A DNA stretch of 64,000 bases from Haematococcus lacustris (GCA_030144725.1 JASKMD010000024.1:7498932-7562931), one strand, 5' to 3'; shown: positions 34,713 to 48,030, counted from the stretch's first letter. The notes: a model not told the origin generated them from the letters alone. Numbers and translations are program-made.

Positions 34713-37700
34713 ATGGTACTGGGGATCATCCACCTGACCTACGAGGACTTCGTTCTCCACTTGCCGAATGGTCAACAGCAGTGGCGTAGCATTCTTGAAA
34801 AAGCCGGGCAGCAAGAAGACCCTGGCTGGGTAAAGCAAATGTGCCCCTTCAACGATGCCGCAATCTACAGGTGGGCAATTGCCGCACTGCTCGCTAAATC
34901 AACGTTGCAAGTCGTTGCATGCGATACATGCTTGCATCGCACTGCTGAGGCAATCACTGTGCACTGCTGCATACAATAACTGTGCCCATTGTGTACAGCA
35001 TCGTTGGGGCTACATGTGAGGTGCTCGGCCAGGGGGCTGAGGAGATTGGGCGCAGTTTTGGGCGCCATTTTATTGATGCAGTAACAAGACTGGTATGTGG
35101 TCTTGTACTCTGGCTTGTCTGCCTAGCCTCCCCTGATTAGTTTGCTTGACATTGCTCACACAGGGGTATGGCAAGTTCCTGCGCAGCCTCTCCAGCTCCA
35201 TAATTGGCTTCATTACTACTCTCAACAACCTGCACATGCACCTCAGCGCTGGAGCACCCGCATTTGTGATGCCGGAGTTTCGAACTGACAAGGTGCCGTC
35301 ACCTATGCATCACAACAGTCAGCCAGAGTGCAGCCATGTTAGTACTGTGTGAAACTAGGAGCAGTGGGCCAACCAGCAGCACAGCGCAGCCCAGCTCCTG
35401 CTGAGGCTTTCCATTGCGTCCAGGTCGAGGCTGACTCATTGGAGCTGCACTATCGCAGTAAGCGAGCAGGTCTTGCATCCTGGGTGGAGGGCATCATTCA
35501 GGTCAGCCCCACCTATGGGCCTGGGGGTGGCTGGGCTCCCAGGACAAGCAGGCATGTTCTCGACCACATACGACACTCCTCACATGCAGCCAGTGATAAC
35601 CAGCCATGCAATCTGCCACACTGTTACCACCACTTCACCCATGCCAGTCATGTCCGTGTACCGTGTGTCTATATGTCCATGTACTTTGACAGCACCTCCC
35701 TAAGCAGCTGGTGGTTTATCTGCGTGGACTATGCGACTGGTTTTCACAGCTCGTTTTGGAGTGATGAATGGAGTGATGAGCAGCGCCCCATCTGCTAACG
35801 GGCAGTCACTTGTACACTGACAGGGCCTTGCCATTGACTACTACGACAACATGCCGCTGAAGATGCAGCTTTTGAGGGGGCGAGATGATGGCAGCTGCGA
35901 CCATGAGGTGTGGCAAGGCTCACATGCCACAGCTGGGCTTACACATGCAAACAAGCAAATTGTTTGCAATGTGACACTTGCAGGTCTGGAAAGTGACCTT
36001 CCCTGCCCAATCAGGCTTTGTGAAGCAGCGTCAGGAGGTAGCTGCAGCTTCAGCTACAGCCAGCTACAGCATGAACGCCAGCCTGTTCTACCGCCTAAAC
36101 CCCTTCCACTTCATCATCGATGCAGACGGCCGTCTAGTCCAAGTCAGTGCACAGGACTTGCATATGCTGCACATGGGCCATAGCACCCACTGCTGTATCC
36201 CTACAGTTTGTGCCATCACGTGTCACATGCCTTCCAGAGTTGCTGCCCTTCTTATGTGTTTGGAATGCCTTGATAGCAGCTGTTGGTGTGCGGGGGGTCT
36301 GCTGCAGGTCGGCCACGTCTTAGGCCGTGTGCAACCCAAGGCTGTTGTAGGCGCCTTGGCGTCTGATGTGTTCTCTGTGCTGATGCCTTACACTGGCTTC
36401 TCCTTCAAGGAGCTGTCAGAATGCCAGGGGTTCAGCACTGTCCTGCGTACCACTGGTGTGCACAGTCTGGAGCTAAAGGGGCAGTTTGTGCGCACCAGTA
36501 TGCCCCTGGCCTCAGCACAGCAGCAGCTATGCCGCAGCACAACGTCCTCGACTGCTCCTGCCACCCAAAGCAACACAGGTACGGTATAACAAGTGCAGCA
36601 ATTCACAGCAACATGAAGCTCCTTCTGCACTGAGCTGGGCATGCTGGCCTGGCACACCTACAATTGCATTAGTTCACCCTGCTCTACCCATGCTCATTAG
36701 GCTACCTTGGGCTGCTCCCTGTCCTGGCAGACACGTGAACATGCCATGTCCTGTTGATCCTGTCAAATGTCCTGTTGATCCTGTCAAATGTTCTGTTGAT
36801 CCTGTCAAAGCCATGCCCACCACCTTGGGCCGCTTCCTGTCCTTGCAGACAGTACCCTGCCAGTACCAGTGGCTTGGCCTAGCAGCGAACCCAGCTCAGA
36901 AGCAGCCGGAAGCAGGGGCAAATGTCCTTATGCTGCTGCTAGTGCTCGCACACCAGCGCCATACAAGGGCAGGGCATCTGACGATCCAGGTCTGCCTGTC
37001 CTGCAATCCCCACTGTCAACTGCCGAGTCGCTACGTCAGGCATACCTGGGCAGTCGGTCAAGGCCAGCCCAGACATCCTCAGCTGTGAGAGGGCCCAGCA
37101 GCGAGTCCTCCTCCTCCAGGGACTCAGAGCCGTTAGGGGCTTCAGCCTTGCCATGCCTCCTCCCCACTGCCCGCAGCCTCGCAACGCGGCATGCCAGCCA
37201 CCTCAGTGACACAGTGTCTGACAGCTCAGTGCCGGCACAGCTCAGGTACCCCACCCCGCCCCCCTTGAGGCAGCCAGGCCTCAATACGTCTCACCGGGCG
37301 CCAGCGCGAAGGGCCAGCGCCCTCACCAGCCCCCTCTCACCCTCAGCTGTGCGAGAGCCATGTGCAGCACCAGCACTGGCCCAGAAAGAGGTCCTGCTGT
37401 TCATAGGCACGCCCCGAGTGCTCAACCTGGACCAGCTCAGGGTGGGGCACCACCCTTCCACTCGCTTGCTTGCTTGCTTGCATGCCACATGACCCATGCA
37501 AGCCTTGACGTGTGGCTAAAGAGTTCGCGCTGGGATTGCTGCAGGCTGCTGGGCTGTTCCTGGATGACATCCCACTGCATGATATGTCATCGGACTTTGT
37601 CGTCATGGCCGAGCAGCATGAGCTGGAAGCGACCGCAGCAGCAGCTCTTGAAGAGGAGAATGCAGCACTGGAAGCACAAGCTGACCTGCTCCTGCAACAG

Positions 37701-40700
37701 AAGACAAAGACTGAGAACGCTTACATGAAGTGAGTAGGCTGCCAGCAGCACCACTGCTCAATGACTTGTTTGGACAGAGCAAAGGAGAGAGGATCAGCAT
37801 AACAACCACTCTACACCACATGCTGAAAGCTAGGTCACATGGCTGAGCAGGTGTGTTTGCCATGCCTGCTTGGCTGCTGCAGGCTGGAGCAGGCTCTGGA
37901 GGTTGCGCTAGCAGACAGAGATGGCCAAACAGGCAGTCAGAGTCGTTCGCTAAGAGCATGTGACAGGTGTGCAGTCACGGAAAGCCTCTTGCTGTGCAGT
38001 TGTAGGCCCAAGCCAAGTGGCGCCCTGCTGTAAGGTGCTCCCCTGCATGCTGTGCAGCTTCCTGCAGTTCACGTCACCAGCGGAAAAGGTGCTGTTGCTG
38101 CTGGACAAGCTCATGCACGGTATTGAGGTACGCCAGTCAGGGCCTTGCGAGCATCACCACCATCATCCCTCTTGCCCCTATCCCCTTGCCACACCCCGTG
38201 ACACAAACATCTGGTCTTCTTAATACAGGATCAAAGCAATGATGGCACAAGCAGGCAGGGCTGGCCCGCACAGCTCTGCCTCATTTGCATGACTTGCTTG
38301 CATGCCGCTGCTTAAGGGTGTGAAAGGATGTGAGCTGCATTTGGGTTAACCATGACACAGTGTGAACCCACTCATTGGCAGGTGGACATGAAGGAGGTGA
38401 TGGCAGTACGTGATTCAATCCTGGCTGCTGGCTCTGACCTGCTGGCCCCAGCCAACCTCGACACCCAGGTAAGACTAGCACACGCATCAGCCCTCTGCCC
38501 CAGTGCAGCATCAGCCACTTGCCACCACACCAACAAGGAGTAAGCACCCTTGACATCCAGAGGCCCATTGCTCTAATGCTGCATGCATGCTGCAGATGGC
38601 CAAGGGGCTGGGTGAGCAGGGCCTGGGATCCGATGCAGAGGTGAACGCTGCCCTGACCTCCATGCTGATGACGGAAGGCAGGCGCCATGGCGGTAGCCTC
38701 ACAGGGGACAGCCTGGTGGAGCCTCTGGATGACAGAAGCCGCAATTCGTCGGTCCTGCACAGCACAGACAGTGAAGCGCTACAGCCGCAATGTGAGAGCC
38801 TAGCATGCCCAGCATCTCACCCATCTCTGGCTTGTATGCTTGCATGCCAGCAGCCACAACGCTCAGCAGGAGGAAGTTTGACTATGTGGTGTTTCCCTGA
38901 TCCAGATGAAGTCCCGACCCAGCCAACGTTGAGTTCGATGCAGTCACCTGGGCACAGGCCACCTCAAAAGCGTGGCAGCGCCCTGACCCTGCTTCAGCAG
39001 GGTCCCTCCAACAGTCCAACCTTGTCATCATGTGAGCCTCTCACATGCCTCACTCTACCAGCATGCACATCACACAATACTAGCAACCTTGTATCTGTAT
39101 CAAGGCCTTGCATGTTGCAGATTGCAGATGTGTTTAATCTTGTATGTCCTTTTTGTGTGTCTCTTGTTGGCCACAAGCAGCACTAGGTAGTCTGGTTATT
39201 TTCATGCAGATGTTGGCTCAGAGTGTAGGCATTGCTTGCACTTGCACTGCTGGTCGCCATCACACTTGGATGCAACCGGCTCTTGTGCTGTGTGCAGTGG
39301 CTCGGCGGCGTGGCTCTGCACTCATGATGAGCAGCTCAGTCAGCGAGGCCGGTGACATTGAGCCACCTAGCCTCTTGGGTCTGACCTTGGGCCAGGCCTC
39401 CTTCTCCAGCTCACTGGCCCACTCCGTATCTTCACAGCTCAAGGAAGTGCCCATGCTCAGATCAGATACCAATCTTCTCCATCATAATAGCATTACCAGA
39501 ACAGCGCGCCGTAACTCTGCCCTGATGCTGGACTCTGAGGGTTCAGCCTCTGGCTCACCTAGCATGGCCTCGGGCTCTGTCCCTCAGCCAAACCTTCTCC
39601 CTGCCGACCCCTCGGTCATAACCCATGTGAAGCAGCAGCTCGACTTGCCGGGCTCTAGTATAAGCAAAGCCGCCAGCACGGCTGCAGCCACCCCTACACG
39701 ACGCCCCTTGATGCGGAAGCAGTCTACTGTGCTGCTGCTGCAAAGCAGTGCCCCTTCCCTCACCGCTGGCGCTGGGAAGGTGGAGAACCAGCCACATGCA
39801 CACGGGCTGGGTAATGAGGCAGTGGCAGGGGAGGGTGGCAAGGCCAGTAGCGTAGAGCCGGGCAGGGTCGCGTCACAGAGCAGACAACAAGGACCTAATC
39901 AAGCTGCAGTCGCCGCAGTTGATGGTGACTCACTTCCAGTCCAAGGGCGCAGGGGAGCAAGTTGTCAGAGTGAGTTCGACCACCACCGTGTGCCTGGCCA
40001 TCAGGTCACACAGCACTGCCTAGTATGCCCCAGCAAGCTTCGCCCTCGTTGCCATACCACCGCAGGCCCTCGCGCCCACCAGCCCGCAGTGGCTATAGGC
40101 AGTGGAGCTCAGCTGATGCATTCAGAAGATGCCTTTCAGTCTCCTGCAGAAGACGGCCACCCTAACTTCCTAAGCAGGTGAGGGTCTCTCCTATCCTGCT
40201 TGTGTACAGGCTTCCCTGGTTTCTAGCCTTGCTTCTTATGAAGCTCTCAAAAAGACATTGCAGTCAGCCACCCAGTCAGTGAGCCAGTGTGTGTGGTGCT
40301 CGTCTGGATCTCTGCCACAGGGGCACTACACGCGTTGCTCCCACAGCGGTCTGCAAGGACGTCATCACCATCACCAAAAACCCGAGCGACTTGGTACGCA
40401 AAAGCATTCGAGCAAACACTGTTTCTGTTCTAGTCTGCTTCAGTGAGGCATGCCACTGCTGCCCATTGCAGCTCGCCAATGTTTTGGCTCAAGTGGAGGA
40501 CTCCACGTTCTTCAACGCTTTTGAGCTCGATGCCGTGACCAACCAACACCCCCTGTCAGTGCTGGCCTTTGCACTGTTCGTGCGCTCCAAGCTTGTGGCT
40601 CGCTTTCGCATCAACGAACTGCGGCTTGCCAGGTGGGTGCTGGGCTGCAGTCACTACCATGCACGCATGCACCGTGTTGTGCGCCTCGTGTTGTGCGCAG

Positions 40701-43700
40701 TCACCTGTGCGCATGCGGCTGCCAGGTGGGCGATAGACATAGGGATGCGCATATGACTTCACAGCAGCTCTTTGCCTCCTTGCATCACCTGTTGTCTTTG
40801 TGAAACTCACATGTGTGACATCATTCGTCCCACACAGCAATAGTCTGCTCGTCCACCTAGCCTTATTCTGTTGCCTTCCTCACTGACTTGCCCCATGCCT
40901 GCTGCTTTTCAGGTTCCTGTGCACCATTGAGGCTGGGTATCGCCAGAACCCATATCACAACCGCATGCACGCCGCAGATGTGCTGCGTGAGTCACACTTA
41001 TCACATGCAGCCGGGTAACCCAGAAACCAACAAGGCATGCTGGACTGCACAGTGCATTGCTGCAGATGGCAGTCAGGTGGTGTAGTCTACCCAAGCAAAT
41101 CACGTACGACCCAAGGCACAACCACCCCAGTCTCTATATCACCAATACAGTTGATGCCGCCATCGTCATCCACATCATCATGGACCCCCTAGCAGCATAG
41201 CATAGCACGGTGCTTGCACCTTAACTGAAAGACCTGGATAGGTCAACCAACCATGGGCTGCTGCTGTATCGCAGGGACCTTGCATGTCATCATGACCAGG
41301 GGCGGCATCTTGAAGGCCATGGGGGCCGCGCAAGAGGTGGCCCTGCTGTCTGTGTATTTCTCTGCGGTAGGTGTGCAGGGCCTGGCTACACTCTACTTTG
41401 GCAGTGCCCCTGCAATCATCGGGCATGTCACACGGGTGGCCCCACTGGACCAAATTCAGCATTCGGCTCAAAGCATTCAGCAGTTGACGCAAAGCAATCA
41501 GCACTGGCGCAAAGCACTGAAAAGAAAGCATATTTTGGGGGTTACTGAGCTGCATCCCACTGGGCTGTAACTGTGGGTTGTTGATGTGGTGCACACATCA
41601 CAGGTGGTACACGACTACCAGCATAAGGGATTGAATAACGACTTCCTCTGCAAGACTGGGGACGAGCTGGCGGTGAGTGTGGCAGCTGTGGAAGCTTGCT
41701 GAGGCCAGCCCATTCTATCCCTTGCTCCATGGACTATAGCTATCATGTCATGTCCCTGGCTGCTCCAATGCAGCTGAGATACAATGACAGGAGCCCTATG
41801 GAAAACCATCACGTAGCCGCCGCCTTTGAGCTGATGCTGGACCCGGCAGTCAACATCTTCAGTGACACCAGCAAGAAGGTGGGTCATGTCCTGCTTTACC
41901 CTGAGAATCAAGTATATCAACGGTGTGGACGGTGACTCATCGTCACTTGGCAATTGCTTGTCATGCTCCTTTGATGTGGGACCGCCATACTGCCTCACAG
42001 TCTTGGCACACGGCTAGCCACTGCTGGCACACGGCTAGCCACTGCTGGCACCCCTGGCCCACAGCCTGCACTGATGCCTGGACAGCACAGTTCCAGGTCG
42101 TGTACACAGCACCCACATGCCGATGTGGCACCCTGCCAGTCACTTTATCCTGCCCAGCCACCAGGGGTCCTGTGGCAAACAACAGCTGCCTTACAATTCC
42201 ATGTGCTGCCATGTGGCGACATGACCTAATCAACATCATTGGTGCTCTTGCATGAGCGCACTGGTAGCCCGCTGGCTGCTTAATAAGCACTGCTTATGCA
42301 ACCCTTGATTGCTGGTAGTATTGGGCCAAGGCTGCAGTTGCTGTTGCGTGAGAGCGGCTGCATACAACAGGGTGGGTACCATCAGGCCTACTGAACCTCG
42401 GTGTGGGTGCTGATGTGGGCATTGAAGAGCTTGCTGAGCTGGTGCATCATGTAAATGGGCTAGTATATATACGCTACTAGTGGCTATGGGTTGCTGTATA
42501 CTGTATACACTATAGTGAGTGCCTGCTTCACTTGTCTCCATGCCCAGGCTCGTGAAGTACTGCGCAAGTTCGCCATCGAGCTCATTCTCGCAACGGACAT
42601 GAAGCAGGTAGCGTGCCACATATTGTGTGCTCATGGTGTGAAGGCTATCATACTCTCTGGATCACTTTTGTGTTTATTTGGGGTGGTGGGCTGTAGTACT
42701 TTGCACCTGCTCATAGGTGTGTGTGTGTGTCTGTTGACGGTGATGGCCACAGCATTTTGCACACAACACGCTGTTCAAGACCAAGACGCCTGCCCTACTG
42801 GTGTGTGCCAAAGCCCAGCCTGATAAGAGGGCGAGCCTAACTGGGGCTGGCACCAAGCAGATGGCAGAGCTAAGTGCTGTGGCCACTGCGGTGGTTGCGG
42901 CATCCAGCTTTAGGGCACGTGTCAGCAAGGCCGCCACTGGTGATCATGTAGTGGTTGCCAAGGAGCAGAGCCATGACGGCAGGCAGGCCCACATGGAGGT
43001 CACAGGGCATCGTCAGTCCATGAGGCCGTCCTTGACTCAAATCGGGCCTGACAGCCTGCTGGTGCAAAGCAGTGGCGACTCGACGCCGGTGCTGGAGCCG
43101 CATGAGCAGCTGCAGCTGGAGATACAGGACGACGAGCTGAGGATCCTGGTGTTGCAGGTGAGGCACCCCACAGCACTTGCGTTGTAAGCTGGGTGCGGGC
43201 TTGACGTCAAGTCCAGGGATGCTTGCAGTGTTGTAGGGAGTGGCTTCAGGGTCAGGTGCTGGGGCGAGTAGGCTGGGTGTTTGAGGAGCATCATCACAAA
43301 CCAAATCATCATTCACATCATCACCATCACCATCACCATCACCACCACTATCATCATTACATGTCATTTGCCTGTCAGTGTCGCTGCAACACACAGCAGT
43401 GCCAGTGGAGGTCCAAGATGCTGGTAAGAGTTGGCAGCAGTCTTGGGGGCCATGGCCCATAGGGTTCAGGCACAAGCCGCCACAAGGAGGCACCTGGCTT
43501 GGGCTGAGGCACATGATGACCAGCCTGCCAGCTGACGGCTACCCTGTCACCTGTACTTGTGTCGATATGAAACCAGCTAAATGGTGAAACCTGTACCCGT
43601 GTCAATGTCAAACCAGTTGAGGGCTGCCCTGGCACCTGTACCTACCTGTCACCTTTTAGTATAAGTGTAAGCCAGCTTAGTGATGACTCATGCTGCAGAT

Positions 43701-45114
43701 GGCACTGAAGTGCGCGGACCTAGGCCACCTGGCCCACAGCAGGGACGTGCACCGGCGCTGGGTGACGCTGCTGGAGGAGGAGCTGTTCCTGCAGTGAGTC
43801 CCCTGCAGTGGGCAGGCCTTGAGCTACTAAGCTGCCCTGGCATCAGGTTACTGTGTGTGTGTCTTGAGCGTGGCTGTCAGCAAGGCAAGACGGCGTCGTG
43901 CTGCAGCGGATGAGCAGTGTGGGAGGAGCGGCATGGTGTCATGGGCAACGGCCACATGGGCGCAGAGTGCCTGGAGGGTGGAAGGCAGCCCCGCCTAGTG
44001 TGCCCTTTGTCCTTGTCATTGTCAAACACTATGCAGCATTCAGGGGACATAACGTTGCATGACGAGACATTCACTTGTGCTGCAGGGGCGACCAAGAGCG
44101 GGCGTTGGGATTTCCCGTGTCTGCGTTGATGGACAGGTGATTCCGTGACTGCTGGCCGTGACAGCATCAACTTCCACTTCTGTACGTCACTCTCTGCCCA
44201 TCCTGCGCAATGCCCAGTAGTGCCTTCTTTTGCCCAGCACAAGATACGGCCCTCATCATTGGCATCACCACTATCATCAGCTAAGCACCATCACCTAGCG
44301 TGGGCCACGCATGCAGACAATGAAGCCAAGCCATGGCAGCTGTGGCTCGTGCAAGCACGCATTGCTGGCTGGCTGGCTGCTTTGTGAATAGCGCCCAACA
44401 GCCACCACATGTATCAGAGCAGGCACCTGAATTGCCTTGTGGATCTGGGGGAGGGTGGGGAGGAAGCCATTAGCATTGGCTGCCTGGCTCTTGCACCCAT
44501 GGCTGGCATGCTGTCGCAATGTCCCAAAGCACTCCCACTCCCACACATGTGGCACCACCTCCTTGTCGCCCTGCTGCCAAGGCTGTGCCACGCTCCCTCC
44601 AACCCTTGCTTATGAGTGCTATCTGCTGGGGTCTCCTGGTGGCAGGGAGGCATCTCAGCCTGCCGCTGGCCACTGTGGCTGGGTTAGGGTTAGTGAGATG
44701 TTTTTCTTATGGGGTTTAGGCTGGGTTAGGCTGCCCTGCCGCTGTGCCTTCATGACTCACTGTGCACCCTTAGGCTCATGCCCCTGGCCCCACCATCAGC
44801 CATGCGCACTTCCTACTTTCCACATGTGAGTGTGTGCGGAGATGCAGTGGCTTGCTGTGCCTGGCTGCAGGACCAAGGGTGGCATCACCAAGAGCCAAGC
44901 CGGCTTCTTCTCCATCGTGGTGGTGCCCCAGCTGCAAGCCTTTGTCTCTGTGTTCCCTGCGTGCCACTACTTGCTGGACCAGGCCAAGGACAACTACTCC
45001 ATGTGGCTGGATGAGGCCGCTGCAGCTAGCACAGCCAGCTCTGAGCAGGGTGCGGCACAGCCAGCAGCAGGGGTGCAGCCCACCCCACCAGCAAAAGCCA
45101 CGAGAACGGGCTAA
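34713..45114 (+). CDS. Haem NO-binding (HNOB) - HNOBA - class I cyclic-nucleotide phosphodiesterase fusion
   Basis: 26 exons, all bounded by GT-AG and consistent in phase, encode about 1540 residues from ATG 34713 to TAA 45112-45114. The HNOB domain (about 1-180) carries LHMHL with the proximal haem His near residue 108 and the YxSxR haem-propionate motif as YRSKR (137-141). HNOBA follows (FHFIIDADGRLVQ near 220; VLLFIGTPRVLNLDQL, then LFLDDIPLHD near 530), split by about 200 disordered residues. A helix (LEATAAAALEEENAALEAQA) takes the place of the sGC signalling helix. Instead of a cyclase there is a PDE: SPAEKVLLLLDKLM, a disordered linker of about 370 residues, YHNRMHAADV (near 1157), the metal signature HDYQHKGLNN (near 1201), ENHHVAAAFELM, LKCADLGHL with the second metal Asp near 1418, and the purine-binding Gln in KSQAGFF near 1469. 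A second insert of about 120 residues follows HFAHNTLFKTK. It should hydrolyse cGMP and/or cAMP under control of NO or another haem ligand; that coupling is inference. Confidence 0.9.
43288..43362 (+). repeat. CATCAC/CATCAT microsatellite in a PDE intron
   Basis: A run of CAT, CAC and ATC triplets inside the intron between exons ending at 43157 and starting at 43699. It would encode histidines but lies between clear splice sites, so it is probably not translated. Confidence 0.8.
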
Positions 45115-46239
45115 AGAGGTGTGAGCAAGTCACACGCACAGCATCACATGGTAGCGGTGGTGGTATGCTGCTTGCCTTGGAGCAAGTGTGGGAGGTTTGG
45201 CAGGCGTGGTTGGTACAGTCTTAGAGGTAAGGGTGTGGCTGGCCTTAGCTCGTCCATATCAGGCTACTGGAACAGCTAAGGCTGGAGCTGCCTTTGCTAG
45301 GAGCGCCATGGTGTTGCTTTTGCTGGCGGCGCAGAGTCTGCAGCAACGCTATGTTTAGCGAATGCCATGTAATAATGATGATGATGGCATGCATGTATGC
45401 ATGTATGCAGCCTAACATGGTGCATGGTTGCATGAGGGGGTACAATACAGGGGCTACACAGCTGGATGCCTTTTCTTAGCTTAGTGATCAAGGCTGGCTT
45501 ATTGTCATGGTAGTGGGTAGTCACGGTCTATTTGCATTTTATGGAGTGCATGGAGAAGCTAAGACACACAAAACATGCTCGAGCACACATCTGCATCGCT
45601 TCGGCATTTTGCACTTGGTCAGCACGTGGTCGTGTACGGGGTGCCAAGAAAAGCTGTGGCGAGAATGTGACGGAAGTCTGAGCATGCCTAACATGCATGT
45701 GCAAGCATACTCTTGGCATGCAACGTGATGAATAGGGGCAGGCCTGGTGGATACTACACTGATGTGTCTTACCAACAATGCAAAGTGTATACGGCAACGT
45801 GAAAACAGGCTGGTGGTCAAACGGCCAATGTTCGATGCAGCGGGTTCAGGCCTTGTGCCACTGTTCATGGCAGGTGCCTGTGCATTGGAATAAAATGGCT
45901 TATCCACCTGTCGTCATATTGTACGCTGCTTGGCCTCCCTTCCCTCCTAGTGACTTTGGGGTTTGGGACTCTCAGGCAAACAAGGTGCACAAACAAAGGT
46001 GCACATGGGCTCAACATGAAGTCATGCAAGTTCTCATTATTGTTTTGGAAAGTCATGGCAAACTCCGCCTGCTGCCAATGCCGTCTAGGGTCTCCCTCAA
46101 ACCCAACCCAACGCCTCCCCCACCTCTCGAGCCACTTGACTTCCATAGCCTTGGTGCCTAGGACCATGTCCGGGCTCAAGGTGAACTCACCCCTCATCAG
46201 CTCCCTGCTGGCAAGCTGGAACTGAGCACTCCAGCTGGC
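45115..46239. other. Spacer after the PDE gene; possible retroelement debris
   Basis: No gene is supported to about 45860. A minus-strand frame at 45865-46197 (WLERWGRRWVGFEGDP) may belong to the decayed non-LTR element that is clearer at 46240-46608, but I cannot show it. Confidence 0.35.
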
Positions 46240-46608
46240 CTAACACCTACTGCCTAACTCCACATCTGCCTTGATGACCCTCATTAGCAGGTCGCTGTGG
46301 GATAGTTTGGCAGTGTTCTAGAACTTGCAGGCAGCTCTGAGCCAGTAAAGCTGGAGTGGCAGCTGCCCCAACTCATGCAGCACCATCAGGCCTGACACTG
46401 AGCTACGTACCCTGGCAGCAAACCTGAGAAAGCTGAGCATGCGTGTTTGCACTGGGTTGGAGAGTTGCACATCATCCCCAAGGCAGGCAGTGCCCCATAC
46501 CTGGCTGCCATACAGCCCCAATGGGAGCACGAACGCTCTAATGAGGTGACACAGGGCATATGGATCATGCAGGACATGTTTGACTGTGGTAATCTCTCTT
46601 CCAATCAA
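46240..46608 (-). pseudogene. C-terminal remnant of a non-LTR retrotransposon ORF2
   Basis: The minus-strand frame 46608-46318 reads like the thumb/post-RT part of LINE reverse transcriptases (HLIRAFVLPLGLYGSQVWG, RMLSFLRFAARV, LGQLPLQLYWLRAA). It continues past an in-frame TAG near 46319 as NTAKLSHSDLLMRVIKADVE. It is cut at 46608-46620 where the Fanzor copy 2 block begins, suggesting Fanzor copy 2 landed in, or recombined with, this remnant. It is not the same family as the element at 51-59 kb. Confidence 0.7.
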
Positions 46609-46620
46609 GTATCAAGTAAA

Positions 46621-46758
46621 AGCATCCTCGGTCGCACCCCGTGATGACTACAGCCCCCACTCCGGTGGCACTCTGTCCCCCAAGACCACTGGGCACCTCA
46701 CCAGAACTAACAACTTGATGCTTTGTAAGGCTGACAGCCTGTGTAAACAAGTAGGGCC
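46621..46758 (-). other. Conserved 3' noncoding block of Fanzor copy 2
   Basis: Counterpart of 1444-1591. It begins with the same AGCATCCTCGGTCGCACC edge on the plus strand and is interrupted relative to copy 1 by one deletion of about 13 bp. The two blocks are more alike than expected for unconstrained noncoding DNA beside a broken coding copy, but both copies may simply be young. Confidence 0.45.
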
Positions 46759-47485
46759 TATGCATTGTTGCGGGCCCGGCCATCAATGCCCCGCCGGAAC
46801 TCTGCAGCCCGGTGCAGCCTCTGCCTGCCCTTGGGCAGCCGGTCATTGACTAGCTTGAAGCCCTGCTGGTACTCATCGCCAACGGGGGGAGAGCCAATGG
46901 GGGGCAGAGCCCCTCATAGCTGCACAACTCTATGGGGCGCTGCATGCTTTCCCCAATGCGCTGCGAGTCCAGGCACCCATTGGTGTCCCGGTCCAGCCAC
47001 CTGCCCCATGGGAGGGCCTGGGGTCGTTGGACTGGGCCAGGTGGGGCCTGGGCAGGGGGCTGGTCCTGGGCAGGGGGAGGTGGAGGGGGGTTGGGCGACA
47101 CCTCATGACACCATTGCAGGCCTCGCATATACTCAGCATGCCGCAGGCTACATGCTGGGCGCACCAGCCGCTGGTTGACCTGGCCTGCTGGGGGTACCCA
47201 GTCTGCGGGCCTAGGCCGGTCAGGTGGCAGGTGTAGCTCACAAGGCTGGCGGGCATGCACAGACGAGCTGACACGGCTGGTGCGGAACTCATCCACGATC
47301 ACAAGCCTGTCTGGCCTGTCATCCATGATGGGCCTGCTAGGCTGCTGCACCACCTTGCGAAACCCCTCCCGCACCGCCCCCGCCTTCCACCCACCCTGGC
47401 TAAAGTTGCCCGCTCCCAGGAACACCGCCACTCCCCTCTCCTCATCGTAGTGCTGCCTGGACACCCACTTCATGCCCTGCACCAC

Positions 47486-48030
47486 CTGCGGGTCAGGTCA
47501 GGTCAGGTCAGGTCAGGTCAGGTCAGGTCAGGTCAGGTCAGGTCAGGTCAGGTCAGGTCAGGTCAGGTCAGGTCAGGTCAGGTCAGGTCAGGTCAGGTCA
47601 GGTCAGGTCAGGTCAGGTCAGGTCAGGTCAGGTCAGGTCAGGTCAGGTCAGGTCAGGTCAGGTCAGGTCAGGTCAGGTCAGGTCAGGTCAGGTCAGGTCA
47701 GGTCAGGTCAGGTCAGGTCAGGTCAGGTCAGGTCAGGTCAGGTCAGGTCAGGTCAGGTCAGGTCAGGTCAGGTCAGGTCAGGTCAGGTCAGGTCAGGTCA
47801 GGTCAGGTCAGGTCAGGTCAGGTCAGGTCAGGTCAGGTCAGGTCAGGTCAGGTCAGGTCAGGTCAGGTCAGGTCAGGTCAGGTCAGGTCAGGTCAGGTCA
47901 GGTCAGGTCAGGTCAGGTCAGGTCAGGTCAGGTCAGGTCAGGTCAGGTCAGGTCAGGTCAGGTCAGGTCAGGTCAGGTCAGGTCAGGTCAGGTCAGGTCA
48001 GGTCAGGTCAGGTCAGGTCAGGTCAGGTCA
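47486..48030 (-). repeat. GGTCA block of the Fanzor copy 2 intron
   Basis: About 108 uninterrupted GGTCA units next to the acceptor (sense strand ...CCCGCAG|GTGGTG). They keep the CTGAC branch-point-like sequence on the sense strand, and no variant unit was seen by eye. Confidence 0.95.

Noticed and set aside
43223..43462. Poly-His frame in the PDE region
   Set aside because: Lies inside an intron bounded by clear donor (43158) and acceptor (43698) sites.
38058..45114. Guanylate cyclase catalytic domain after HNOBA
   Set aside because: None of the cyclase motifs are seen; the domain present has class I PDE signatures.
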